Part shown: piece after piece, positions 1 to 11,608 of the stretch | How the letters are laid out: every line of letters starts with the position of its first letter | Numbering within the stretch: position 1 is the stretch's first letter | Assembly (NCBI RefSeq): GCF_000220505.1 | Contig: NZ_AFPJ01000005.1 | Span: forward strand, 1 to 57,502 | DNA from: Microbulbifer agarilyticus S89 | GTDB taxonomy: Bacteria > Pseudomonadota > Gammaproteobacteria > Pseudomonadales > Cellvibrionaceae | DNA length: 57,502 nucleotides | Direction: 5' to 3' | Notes under the pieces: generated by a model | Databases searched by the model: none | What the model saw: only the letters and a program-made list of their open reading frames with translations | Told to the model about the DNA's origin: nothing | Made by a program: the position numbers and the translations under genes

Positions 1-26
1 GCTTTTTTGTTACGGATGACAGGAAA

Positions 27-3353
<3,327 letters not shown>

Positions 3354-3697
3354 CTTGAGCTTCCGGTGTGCTGGGGTTGTCTGTAGCAACGCAACCCGCG
3401 AGTTCGGGGTGCGCTAGAGAAATCGATATTCAGGAAAAACTACCGAAACGCGGGCAAAAAACAATGAATAGACAACGAACGAGATAAAAGTCGGAATAAC
3501 TGCAGTTGGCCAGATTTTCGTCTGTTTAAGCTGCCTGCGGCGCCCCAAGGCACCGTCGGCAACATGTTGCGCCGGAGCCCTTGCGGTCGCGGACCTGAGC
3601 CGTAACAATCCGCACCCAGCAAAAATGATTGGTATCTATCTATAAAGAAAGGTGTCCAATCACACTTTCTCCTGTTGTTAATTCTGCAAGGATTCTC
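3354..3697. other. Intergenic region between the amidohydrolase and glmU
   Basis: A 344-base divergent control region. It contains a perfect 12-base palindrome GCAACATGTTGC at 3559-3570, a TATAAA box at 3641-3646 that could be a -10 element for glmU (no good -35 seen), and the glmU ribosome site AAGGA at 3688-3692. A 64-codon reverse open frame (3414-3608) has no recognisable product or credible start, so I do not call it a gene. Confidence 0.6.
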
Positions 3698-5059
3698 ATG
3701 GCTATCGACGTTGTCATCCTCGCTGCGGGTAAAGGCACCCGCATGCGCTCCAATCTTCCCAAGGTTCTGCATCCTATTGGTGGCGTGCCGATGCTGGAGC
3801 GGGTGATCAATGCGGCCAAGGGCCTTGGTGATGTGCGTATTACCGTGGTTATCGGCCACGGTGCCGATCTGGTGCGCGAGCGCTGCACCGATAGCGGTGT
3901 GCAATTTGTTGAGCAGACCGAGCAGCTGGGTACCGGCCACGCGGTTGCCCAGGCGATTCCGAATTTCCGCAAGGGCGCCACGGTGCTGGTGCTCTACGGC
4001 GATGTGCCGTTGGTAAAAACCACGACGTTACAAAGCCTGCTCGAGGCATCTGTCTCGGGCCCTGCGCTGTTGTCGGTGGTGATGGACGACCCGAGTGGTT
4101 ACGGGCGCATCGTGCGCGACGGGTCCGGTGCGGTGCAGGCGATTGTCGAGCAAAAAGACGCCGATACCAATACGCTCAAAATCTGCGAAATTAACACCGG
4201 TATCCTTGCTGCACCCGCAGATCTCTTGGCCCAATGGCTACCGGAACTCTCCAACAACAATGCCCAGGGTGAGTACTACCTAACCGACGTGATCGCGCGC
4301 TCCGTGAGTGAGAATATCGCGGTTACCGGTGTGGTCGCCGATGACCCCAACGAGGTCGCCGGCGTAAACAGCCGTGCCCAGCAGGCAGAACTGGAGCGCG
4401 CGTTGCAGGCCGAGAATACCGAAAACCTGATGGCAGCGGGCGTCACTCTCCTCGACCCTGCGCGCCTCGATGTGCGCGGCACCCTTTCCTGTGGCGCGGA
4501 TGTTGCCATCGACATCAACTGCGTGTTCGAAGGTAATGTCACTCTCGGTGATGGCGTCAAGATCGGCCCCAACTGCCTGCTGAAAAACTGCCAGTTGGCG
4601 GCGGGAACGGTGCTGGAAGCCAATTCGATTATTGAGGATGCCAGCGTCGGCGAAGCCTGCACCATTGGTCCCTTCGCGCGTCTGCGCCCGGGCACCGAGC
4701 TTGCCAACGGGGCAAAAGTCGGTAATTTTGTCGAGACGAAAAAAGCCAAAATCGGCCTCGGCAGCAAGGTGAACCACCTTTCCTATGTCGGCGATGCCGA
4801 AGTGGGCGACGGCGTGAATATCGGCGCCGGCACCATCACTTGTAATTACGACGGCGTAAACAAATCCAAAACCATTATTGGCGATGGCGCTTTCATCGGT
4901 TCCAACTCGGCGCTGGTGGCACCGGTAACCATCGGTTCTGGTGCAACCATCGGCGCCGGCTCAACAATTACCCGTGAAGTGAGTGCTGACGAACTGGCTG
5001 TTGCCCGTGGTAAGCAGCGCAATATTGGTGGCTGGCAGCGGCCTACCAAGAAGTCCTGA
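3698..5059 (+). CDS. glmU: Bifunctional UDP-GlcNAc pyrophosphorylase / glucosamine-1-phosphate acetyltransferase
   Basis: 453 residues, close to the 456 of E. coli GlmU. The ATG at 3698 is preceded by AAGGA and gives the canonical start [18 protein letters not shown], whose LAAGKGTRM loop binds UTP. The N-terminal half (about 1-227) is a nucleotidyltransferase. The C-terminal half (about 250-453) is a left-handed beta-helix of hexapeptide repeats ending in the acetyltransferase region ([18 protein letters not shown], then [11 protein letters not shown]). It makes GlcNAc-1-phosphate and then UDP-GlcNAc in the cytoplasm for peptidoglycan and LPS. In many gammaproteobacteria it sits directly before a DeoR regulator and glmS; here a dehydrogenase operon and two structured repeats lie between. 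Identification is near certain. Confidence 0.98.
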   Translation: MAIDVVILAAGKGTRMRSNLPKVLHPIGGVPMLERVINAAKGLGDVRITVVIGHGADLVRERCTDSGVQFVEQTEQLGTGHAVAQAIPNFRKGATVLVLYGDVPLVKTTTLQSLLEASVSGPALLSVVMDDPSGYGRIVRDGSGAVQAIVEQKDADTNTLKICEINTGILAAPADLLAQWLPELSNNNAQGEYYLTDVIARSVSENIAVTGVVADDPNEVAGVNSRAQQAELERALQAENTENLMAAGVTLLDPARLDVRGTLSCGADVAIDINCVFEGNVTLGDGVKIGPNCLLKNCQLAAGTVLEANSIIEDASVGEACTIGPFARLRPGTELANGAKVGNFVETKKAKIGLGSKVNHLSYVGDAEVGDGVNIGAGTITCNYDGVNKSKTIIGDGAFIGSNSALVAPVTIGSGATIGAGSTITREVSADELAVARGKQRNIGGWQRPTKKS

Positions 5060-5100
5060 GCTCCGTAGTTCGGGTGTTTTGAAGCTATTTGAGCGGCGGC

Positions 5101-5205
5101 GGAGCACCGGGTAAAGGTTTTCAGGACCGCTGTGAACCCATCCCTGGGCGCTGCGGCGCAAACATCCTGTTTGCGACGCTCCTGAAAACCTTTACCCGGC
5201 ACTCC
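5101..5205 (-). repeat. Structured intergenic repeat, copy A
   Basis: Outer arms 5107-5126 and 5180-5199 are a perfect 20-base inverted repeat ending in CCGGGTA, extended by GGAG/CTCC. Inside is a second hairpin with 7-base arms (5157-5163, 5169-5175) and loop ATCCT (AGGAT on the minus strand). The 30-base core at 5127-5156 is, read on the minus strand, identical to the core of copy B. The copy therefore lies in minus orientation. It is immediately downstream of glmU, but no U-tract follows, so a simple intrinsic terminator is unlikely. The interval 5060-5482 holds only copies A and B and no credible gene. Confidence 0.85.
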
Positions 5206-5287
5206 ACCTTCAGCCGAACCAACTGTGCCTCGTAAAAGCTTTCCTGGCGTGCCAACGAAGTCCACAGGTCCATGCGAAGGCAAAGTG

Positions 5288-5380
5288 CCGGGTATTCGTT
5301 TTCGAAAGCGTCGGCGACAGGACGTCGCCGCCGCAGCGCCCAGGGATGGGTTCACAGCGGTTTCGAAAACGAATACCCGG
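5288..5380 (+). repeat. Structured intergenic repeat, copy B
   Basis: Outer arms 5288-5307 and 5361-5380 form a perfect 20-base inverted repeat, starting CCGGGTA but otherwise different in sequence from copy A. The inner hairpin has 7-base arms CGGCGAC/GTCGCCG (5312-5318, 5324-5330) around loop AGGAC. The core 5331-5360 contains CCCAGGGATGGGTT and is identical over 30 bases to copy A read on the other strand. Copies A and B are therefore head-on, 82 bases apart between outer arms. It lies about 100 bases before the E1 alpha start and could be in its leader transcript. Confidence 0.85.
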
Positions 5381-5482
5381 TGATTTGCCGCCACTACCTG
5401 AGAATAAAACGAACCCCACAACCCAAAGACACCCAAAACCCCCAACTACACTAGAAGCATCGGAATCCAAGGAACCCCGCCG

Positions 5483-6592
5483 ATGCATAAACCTCGCCTG
5501 CAGCTCCAGGCTTCCTTCGATATCGCCTATCTCCAGTACCTGGACAAACAGGGTCGGGAGACACAGCCACTGCCCGAGTTTGCTACCCCCGACTGGCTCA
5601 CCCTCTGCCACCGGCAAATGCAGCTGGCCAGGCAGGTGGATGATCGTGCGGTAAAACTGCAGCGCACCGGCCGCCTTGGCACCTACCCTTCCACTCTCGG
5701 TCAGGAAGCCATCGGCATCGCCACCGGCAATGCCCTGGCCGCCGATGATGTCTATTGTCCCTACTACCGTGAAACCGGCGCGCTATTGGAGCGCGGCGTC
5801 ACCATCGAGGAAATTCTCGCCATCTGGGGCGGGGACGAACGCGGGCAGAACTTTCAGCACGCCCCCAACGACCTACCGATCTGCATTCCCATTGCCACCC
5901 AAATGCTGCACGCCGTGGGCGTCGCCTTTGCCCTGAAGCAGCGCCATAAACAGGAAGGTGCACCGTTGCAGGCGGCCGTTGCCAGTAGTGGCGAGGGTGC
6001 CACCTCGAAGGGCGACTTCTACGAAGCGATGAATCTGGCCGGGGTATGGAAGCTGCCGGTGGTGTTTGTGGTGAACAATAACCAGTGGGCCATCTCGGTA
6101 CCGCGCCACGGCCAGACCGCAACGCAGACAATTGCGCAAAAAGCGGTTGCCGCGGGGATCCCCGCGCTGCAGGTGGATGGCAACGATGTGGTAGCAGTGG
6201 CCTGGGCCGTGCAGGACGCGCTGCAACGTGCGCGTAACGGCGAGGGACCCGCGCTGATCGAAGCGATTTCATATCGCCTGTGCGATCACACCACTGCAGA
6301 CGATGCCAGCCGTTATCGCAGCGCCGAGGCGCTCGAGCAGGCCTGGCAGTGGGAACCGATCAAACGCCTGGATCATTACCTGCGCGAGCAGGGGTTGTGG
6401 AGCGACGCCAAGCAGCAGGATCTGGATCGGGAGTTGGCCGCCACCATGGAGGCGGCGCTGGGCAACTGGCAGGCGCGCACGCCAGAGCCGGTCACCGCCA
6501 TGTTTGATCACCTGTATGCGCAGCTGCCGGAGGGACTGTACGAGCAGTACGACCAATTGCGCGATGAACAGCAACAGGGAGCCGGCGCGTAA
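5483..6592 (+). CDS. 2-oxo acid dehydrogenase E1 component, alpha subunit
   Basis: 369 residues. Thiamine-diphosphate-dependent decarboxylating subunit of a pyruvate or branched-chain 2-oxo acid dehydrogenase complex. It shows the alpha-subunit pattern: QEAIGIATGNAL near residue 75, YYRETGALL, and the cofactor/Mg motif GEGATSKGDFYEAMN ending in VVNNNQWAIS. The usual GDG is GEG here. The ATG at 5483 has AAGGA about nine bases upstream. It heads a three-gene operon; its TAA is immediately followed by the E1 beta ATG. The separate alpha and beta subunits and the N-terminal extension favour the branched-chain/acetoin-type branch over homodimeric AceE, but the substrate is not settled. High confidence in family, moderate in substrate class. 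Confidence 0.92.
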   Translation: MHKPRLQLQASFDIAYLQYLDKQGRETQPLPEFATPDWLTLCHRQMQLARQVDDRAVKLQRTGRLGTYPSTLGQEAIGIATGNALAADDVYCPYYRETGALLERGVTIEEILAIWGGDERGQNFQHAPNDLPICIPIATQMLHAVGVAFALKQRHKQEGAPLQAAVASSGEGATSKGDFYEAMNLAGVWKLPVVFVVNNNQWAISVPRHGQTATQTIAQKAVAAGIPALQVDGNDVVAVAWAVQDALQRARNGEGPALIEAISYRLCDHTTADDASRYRSAEALEQAWQWEPIKRLDHYLREQGLWSDAKQQDLDRELAATMEAALGNWQARTPEPVTAMFDHLYAQLPEGLYEQYDQLRDEQQQGAGA

Positions 6593-7645
6593 ATGGGTGA
6601 GCAGGAAAATCCGATCACACTGGTGGAGGCGGTAACCCAGGCGCTGGCGTTCGAGTTGAACAATAATTCCGAAGTTGTGGTGTTTGGACAGGATATTGGA
6701 GCGAACGGCGGCGTATTTCGGGCAACCGAGGGTTTGCAGGAGCGCTTCGGTGCGGCGCGCGTGCTGGATACACCGCTCGCGGAAACCATGATCGCTGGCA
6801 TCGCCGTGGGCATGGCCACACAGGGGCTGCGCCCGGTGGCCGAATTCCAGTTCATGGGGTTTATCTATCCCGGCCTCGATCACATCCTCAGTCACGCCGC
6901 GCGCATGCGCAACCGCACCCGCGGTCGGCTCAGCTGTCCCATCGTATACCGTGCGCCCTATGGCGGCGGCATTCACGCACCGGAACACCACAGTGAAAGC
7001 ACCGAGGCAATTTTTGCGCACATCCCCGGTCTGCGTGTGGTGGTGCCCTCCTCGCCGGCACGGGCCTACGGTCTGCTGCTGGCGGCCATCCGCGACCCAG
7101 ACCCGGTGCTGTTCCTGGAACCCAAGCGCATTTACCGCGCCGCCAAACAACCGGTGCCGGACGATGGCGCAGCTCTGCCGTTGGATCGCGCGTTTGTACT
7201 GCGCGAGGGTAGTGACCTGACCCTGGTTGCCTGGGGCGCCAGCATCAAGGAAACCCTTGCGGCGGCGGAGCAACTGTCTGCCGACGGAATCGAGGCGGAA
7301 GTGATCGACCCCGCCACACTCAAGCCGCTGGATATCCACACGATCATCGATTCCCTGGAGAAAACCCGGCGCTGCGTGGTGGTACACGAAGCCGCGCGCT
7401 TTGCTGGCCTTGGTGCCGAGATTGCCACGCAGATTCAGGAATACGCCTTCGACCTATTGGATGCGCCGGTGCAGCGCGTCACCGGTTACGACACGGTAAT
7501 GCCCTACTACCAGCTGGAAGCTGCTTACATGCCCGGCGTCGCGCGCATACTCGCCGGCGCTCGCGCTGCACTGAGCTATTCGCGGTCACCACCGCGTCCC
7601 ACCAACAGCGCAAACGTTGTGCGCAACGGTGAGGCGCAGCCATGA
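6593..7645 (+). CDS. 2-oxo acid dehydrogenase E1 component, beta subunit
   Basis: 350 residues, typical of PdhB/BkdA2-type subunits (about 325-350). The transketolase pyrimidine-binding domain is at the N terminus (ITLVEAVTQAL, then VFGQDIGANGGVFRATEGLQ, and DTPLAETMIAGIAVGMA). The C-terminal transketolase domain follows from about residue 200 (LTLVAWGASIKE, then VIDPATLKPLD). It pairs with E1 alpha to form the alpha2beta2 decarboxylase. Start and stop coupling is tight on both sides: ATG directly after the E1 alpha stop, and a 4-base ATGA overlap with E2. The last 25 residues are Ser/Pro/Arg-rich and look like a non-conserved tail. High confidence in family. Confidence 0.93.
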   Translation: MGEQENPITLVEAVTQALAFELNNNSEVVVFGQDIGANGGVFRATEGLQERFGAARVLDTPLAETMIAGIAVGMATQGLRPVAEFQFMGFIYPGLDHILSHAARMRNRTRGRLSCPIVYRAPYGGGIHAPEHHSESTEAIFAHIPGLRVVVPSSPARAYGLLLAAIRDPDPVLFLEPKRIYRAAKQPVPDDGAALPLDRAFVLREGSDLTLVAWGASIKETLAAAEQLSADGIEAEVIDPATLKPLDIHTIIDSLEKTRRCVVVHEAARFAGLGAEIATQIQEYAFDLLDAPVQRVTGYDTVMPYYQLEAAYMPGVARILAGARAALSYSRSPPRPTNSANVVRNGEAQP

Positions 7646-8802
7646 AGATCTTCAAGCTTCCCGATCTGGGCGAGGGCCTGCCAGATGCCACCATCCGCGA
7701 GTGGCTGGTGCAGGAAGGCGACAGGGTTGCCGCGGATCAGCCCCTCGTCACGGTGGAAACCGCCAAGGCCCTGGTCGAAGTGCCGTCGCCATACGCCGGC
7801 ATTGTGGCAAAGTGCTTTGTTGAAGAGGGACAAACCCTGAACACCGGTCAGCCGCTTATCGGCTTTAAACAGGGCGAAATTACCCAAACGTCGGAGAAAA
7901 CATCGGATTCCGGCACGGTTGTCGGCAAAATTGAAGCCGGCGGGCAGGCGCTGGCGCGCGAACAACGCCCACCGGCTAACCGCCCGCGTAGCGCAACCCC
8001 CACGGTGCGCGCTCTGGCGCGGCAACTGGGTGTGGACCTTGCAAAGCTTCACCCAAAGGGTTCCCGTTTCAGTGAGGCCGAGGTGCGCGCTGCCGCCGGC
8101 ACTGGGCTCACAACAAGCACACCGTCCGCTCCTGCTCCAGCTCTTGCTCCCTCTCCTGCTCCCTCTCCTGGTCCCACTGTCACTCCAGCCGAACCCGCGC
8201 GCCGCGCCATGGCGCTCGCGATGGCGCAAAGCCGCGATCAGGTCTGTCCCATGACCCTGTGTGACGAGGTAGATATCTCGCGCTGGCCCAAGGGTACCAA
8301 TACCACCCTGCGTTTGCTGCGGGCGCTGGCCGCGGCGGCGTCGGCTGAGCCGAACCTGAATGCCCACTTCAGCAACGACACCTTGCAGCCGCAAACCCCG
8401 GTCAATGTGGGGCTCGCGGTGGATACATCCAGAGGCCTGTATGTGCCAGTGCTGAGGGATGTCGCGGCACTCTCAACTCAGGACCTGCAGGAAGCGATCA
8501 CCCGGTTTAGGCGGCAGGCGGAAGATGGCGCTATTCCGCAGAAAGACCTGCAGGGTGCCACTATCCACCTGTCCAACTTCGGTAGCCTTGCGGGCCGCTT
8601 TGCCACCCCGGTGGTGGTGCCGCCGCTGGTCTGCATTGTCGGCGCGGGCCGTGCGCACAAGGCGGTTTTGCCGCACAAGGGTAAGGCGCGGGTGCGCAAG
8701 CTGTTGCCGCTGTCTATTACCGCCGACCACCGCGCGGTGACCGGCGGTGAGCTGGCGCGCTTTTTACAGGTCCTGCGGGAGCAGCTGGAGCCCGGCGAAT
8801 AG
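7642..8802 (+). CDS. 2-oxo acid dehydrogenase E2, dihydrolipoamide acyltransferase
   Basis: 386 residues with the standard order: one lipoyl domain (1-80, lipoyl lysine K42 in ETAKALVEVPSP), a peripheral-subunit-binding domain (about 118-150, TPTVRALARQLGVDL), a Pro/Ala/Ser linker (about 155-188), and a catalytic acyltransferase core. It transfers the acyl group from E1 to CoA. The catalytic end reads ADHRAVTGGE: the His of the usual HxxxDG motif is present but the Asp is Thr, a variant I believe occurs in one E2 clade. No E3 (lipoamide dehydrogenase) gene follows, so E3 must come from elsewhere in the genome. The ATGA overlap with E1 beta implies coupled translation. Confidence 0.93.
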   Translation: MKIFKLPDLGEGLPDATIREWLVQEGDRVAADQPLVTVETAKALVEVPSPYAGIVAKCFVEEGQTLNTGQPLIGFKQGEITQTSEKTSDSGTVVGKIEAGGQALAREQRPPANRPRSATPTVRALARQLGVDLAKLHPKGSRFSEAEVRAAAGTGLTTSTPSAPAPALAPSPAPSPGPTVTPAEPARRAMALAMAQSRDQVCPMTLCDEVDISRWPKGTNTTLRLLRALAAAASAEPNLNAHFSNDTLQPQTPVNVGLAVDTSRGLYVPVLRDVAALSTQDLQEAITRFRRQAEDGAIPQKDLQGATIHLSNFGSLAGRFATPVVVPPLVCIVGAGRAHKAVLPHKGKARVRKLLPLSITADHRAVTGGELARFLQVLREQLEPGE

Positions 8803-8850
8803 GCGGGGAACGGGCGGGGAACAGGCGTAGAGATCACGGTGTGATTATAA

Positions 8851-8886
8851 GTTTCGTTTTGCTATCCTTTACTTTCGAAACGAAAG
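8851..8886. promoter_or_regulatory. Candidate operator for the DeoR/GlmR regulator
   Basis: A perfect dyad CTTTCG-AAA-CGAAAG at 8872-8886 lies 10 bases before the regulator start, with a related GTTTCGTTTT element at 8851-8860. TTTCG/CGAAA elements are typical of DeoR/GlpR-family operators. The position, at the start of the regulator gene and upstream of glmS, suggests autoregulation. Binding is inferred only. Confidence 0.55.
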
Positions 8887-8896
8887 ATGCGAGAGC

Positions 8897-9658
8897 ATGT
8901 CGAAACGTAATACCCAGCAGCGGCGGCATCTGATACTGAGCCTGATCAACGATGCCGGTGAAGCCAGTGTCGAGGAGCTGGCGCGTCGGTTCGAAACTTC
9001 GGAAGTTACGGTTCGAAAGGACCTGGCAGCTATGGAGCACAGCGGCCTCCTGCTGCGTCGCCACGGCGGTGCCATTCCCCTGCCGCGGGAATTGATGGCG
9101 GAAGACCCGCTGTCGCAAACCAAGCGCGCCATCGGCCGCGCCGCCGCAGAGCTGATCCGCGACCACAACCGCATTGTCATCGATTACGGCCGCACCACTA
9201 CCGGCCTGATTCCGGAGCTCAACCACAAGCGCGGCCTGGTGGTGATGACCAATTCCCTGCACGTGGCCAATCAGCTGCGGGAACTGGAAAACGAACCCAC
9301 CCTGCTGATGACCGGCGGCACCTGGGATCCGCACTTCGAGGCCTTCCAGGGCCAGGTCGCCGAGCAGGTATTGCGCGGTTACGACTTTGACCAGGCCTTC
9401 ATCGGCGCCGATGGCATCGATCTCGAGCGCGGTACCTGCACTTTCAACGAACAGATCGGCCTGTCGCGGGTGATGGCGGATGTCGCCCGTGAGGTGATTG
9501 TGATGGCGGAGTCCAGCAAGGTTGGACGTCGTATTCCCAATCTGGAATTGAGCTGGGAGATGTTCGGCACCCTGGTCACCGACAGCGGCATTGACGACAA
9601 GACTTGTACGCAGCTGGAAAGCCGAGGGCTGCGGGTGATTTGCGCGGACGCCAAGTAG
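8897..9658 (+). CDS. glmR: DeoR/GlpR-family regulator of amino-sugar synthesis
   Basis: 253 residues. An N-terminal DeoR winged helix (about 5-60: LILSLINDAGEASVEELAR then SEVTVRKDLAAMEHSGLLLRRHGG) is followed by the DeoRC sugar-phosphate sensor domain (DYGRTTTGLIPEL; MTGGTWDP; FDQAFIGADGID). Its place 36 bases upstream of glmS is the arrangement of the glmS-adjacent DeoR gene of Pseudomonas and relatives, for which the name GlmR has been used; I apply the name by synteny. It probably senses an amino-sugar phosphate and controls glmS and itself (dyad at 8872-8886). Family certain, regulatory target inferred. Confidence 0.9.
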   Translation: MSKRNTQQRRHLILSLINDAGEASVEELARRFETSEVTVRKDLAAMEHSGLLLRRHGGAIPLPRELMAEDPLSQTKRAIGRAAAELIRDHNRIVIDYGRTTTGLIPELNHKRGLVVMTNSLHVANQLRELENEPTLLMTGGTWDPHFEAFQGQVAEQVLRGYDFDQAFIGADGIDLERGTCTFNEQIGLSRVMADVAREVIVMAESSKVGRRIPNLELSWEMFGTLVTDSGIDDKTCTQLESRGLRVICADAK

Positions 9659-9694
9659 CGCGCGCACAGTAATGGATAATCGAGGTAAATAAAC

Positions 9695-11524
9695 ATGTGT
9701 GGAATCGTAGGTGCCCTGGGGCAGCGCAACGTAACTGGAATCCTTCTCGAAGGCCTGCGCCGGTTGGAGTACCGTGGCTATGACTCCGCCGGCGTGTGTC
9801 TGGTGAACGGCGACGGCAAATTGCAGCTACGCAAAACCCAGGGCAAGGTCGCCGATCTGGAGTCCGCGCTGGATGAGAGCTCCACTTCCGGTCAGCTCGG
9901 TATTGCCCACACCCGCTGGGCTACCCACGGCGTCCCTTCGGATAAAAACTCCCACCCACATGTGTCCGGCGATTTCGCCCTGGTGCACAACGGCATTATC
10001 GAAAACTACCAGGAGCTGCGCGAAGAGCTGCTCGCCAAAGGTTACGAGTTCCAGTCGGAAACCGATACCGAGGTGGTGGTGCACCTGATCCACGCTCTTG
10101 CCAGCGAGGGGCGCGACCTGCTCGAAGCGGTATCCGCGGCAACCAAAAGGCTGCACGGTGCCTACGCTCTCGGGGTTGTATCTGCCAGAGAGCCCGAGCA
10201 TCTGGTGTGTGCACGGCTGGGTAGCCCGCTGGTGATTGGCGTCGGTATCGAGGAAAACTTTATTGCCTCCGATCCCATGGCCCTGCAGCAGGTAACCGAC
10301 CGCTTTATATTCCTCGAAGAGGGCGATCTGGCAGACGTGACCCGTGACGCCATTGCGATCTGGGACAAAACCGGTGAGGAAGTCAGCCGCCCGGTGAACA
10401 AGCTACAGGGTGGCCACGATGCCGCCGACAAGGGTCGCTACCGCCACTATATGCAGAAGGAAATCTTCGAGCAGCCCAAGGTGGTAGAAGCGACCATGGC
10501 CGGGCGTATTGGCGAGCACTCGGTGCTGTCACAGGCTCTGGGTACTGCCGCCAACGAAATCCTGCCGAAGGTAAAACAGGTACAGATCGTCGCCTGTGGC
10601 ACCAGCTATCACGCCGGTTTGGTTGCCCGTTACTGGATTGAGGATTGGGCCGGTGTGCCCTGCTCCGTGGAAGTTGCCAGCGAAATTCGCTACCGCAAAA
10701 CCGCGGTGCGCCCCGGCACTTTATTTGTCACCATCTCGCAGTCCGGCGAGACCGCCGATACCCTGGCTGCCCTGCGTCAGGCCAAGGAGCTGGGCTATCT
10801 CGCCTCCATGACCATCTGTAATGTGCCCAACAGCTCTCTGGTGCGTGAGTCCGAGTTGCACCTGATGACCGAAGCGGGCCCGGAAATCGGTGTTGCCTCC
10901 ACCAAGGCCTTCACCACGCAACTGGTTGCGCTACAAATTTTCTGTATCGCGCTGGCCAAGGCCAACGGCATGGATGGCGAGCGCGAAGCGCAGTTGATTA
11001 GCGCCTTGCACCAGTTGCCGAAACTGATGGAAAAATTCACCGGGCTGGACGCGCTGGTAAAAGCCACCAGTGAAGCCTTCGCGGAAAAAAATCACGCGTT
11101 GTTTCTTGGGCGTGGTGTGGAATACCCGATTGCATTGGAGGGAGCACTCAAGCTCAAGGAAATTTCCTATATCCACGCCGAGGCCTACCCGGCTGGTGAA
11201 CTCAAGCACGGGCCGCTCGCCCTGGTCGACGCGGATATGCCGGTGATCGTCGTCGCGCCGAACGACGAGCTGCTGGAAAAACTGAAATCCAATTTGCAGG
11301 AAGTGCGCGCACGCGGTGGTGAATTGTTTGTCTTTGCCAGCCCCGAGGCCGGGTTCCACAGTGAGGAAGGACTTACCGTGGTAGAGGTGCCGGATGCACC
11401 GGAAAGTCTGCAGCCCATTCTGTATACGGTACCGCTGCAGCTATTGAGTTACCACGTGGCACTACTGAAAGGCACCGATGTGGACCAGCCACGCAACCTG
11501 GCAAAATCGGTGACCGTGGAATAG
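9695..11524 (+). CDS. glmS: Glutamine-fructose-6-phosphate aminotransferase (isomerizing)
   Basis: 609 residues, the same as E. coli Glm[13 protein letters not shown] provides the N-terminal nucleophile Cys2 of the glutaminase domain (1 to about 240, with YRGYDSAG and HTRWATHG). Two SIS isomerase domains follow ([65 protein letters not shown]), ending in the conserved [13 protein letters not shown]. It makes glucosamine-6-phosphate from fructose-6-phosphate and glutamine. GAGG precedes the ATG. The 36-base gap to glmR leaves no room for a glmS ribozyme and suggests co-transcription with glmR. A bidirectional terminator follows. Near certain. Confidence 0.98.
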   Translation: MCGIVGALGQRNVTGILLEGLRRLEYRGYDSAGVCLVNGDGKLQLRKTQGKVADLESALDESSTSGQLGIAHTRWATHGVPSDKNSHPHVSGDFALVHNGIIENYQELREELLAKGYEFQSETDTEVVVHLIHALASEGRDLLEAVSAATKRLHGAYALGVVSAREPEHLVCARLGSPLVIGVGIEENFIASDPMALQQVTDRFIFLEEGDLADVTRDAIAIWDKTGEEVSRPVNKLQGGHDAADKGRYRHYMQKEIFEQPKVVEATMAGRIGEHSVLSQALGTAANEILPKVKQVQIVACGTSYHAGLVARYWIEDWAGVPCSVEVASEIRYRKTAVRPGTLFVTISQSGETADTLAALRQAKELGYLASMTICNVPNSSLVRESELHLMTEAGPEIGVASTKAFTTQLVALQIFCIALAKANGMDGEREAQLISALHQLPKLMEKFTGLDALVKATSEAFAEKNHALFLGRGVEYPIALEGALKLKEISYIHAEAYPAGELKHGPLALVDADMPVIVVAPNDELLEKLKSNLQEVRARGGELFVFASPEAGFHSEEGLTVVEVPDAPESLQPILYTVPLQLLSYHVALLKGTDVDQPRNLAKSVTVE

Positions 11525-11557
11525 TTATTCCCATAATCTGATACAGCCACCAAATAA

Positions 11558-11584
11558 ATAGCCCGCGCAAAACGCGCGGGCTAT
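11558..11584. terminator. Bidirectional terminator between glmS and alginate lyase
   Basis: An 11-base stem (11558-11568 with 11574-11584, core GCCCGCGC/GCGCGGGC) and loop AAAAC lies 34 bases after the glmS stop and 25 bases past the convergent lyase stop. T-rich sequence follows on both strands, better on the minus strand (TATTTATTTG). Confidence 0.75.
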
Positions 11585-11608
11585 ATATTATCTGGAAATT
11601 TTCACCAG

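Noticed and set aside
3414-3608. A 64-codon reverse open frame upstream of glmU.
   Set aside because: Low-complexity sequence in a divergent promoter region, with no recognisable product.
8101-8205. The repetitive GCTCC/CTCCT-rich stretch in the E2 gene as a DNA repeat element.
   Set aside because: It codes for the normal Pro/Ala/Ser linker between E2 domains.
9659-9694. Possible glmS ribozyme upstream of glmS.
   Set aside because: Only 36 bases separate glmR and glmS, far too short for the ribozyme, and no such element is expected in this group.
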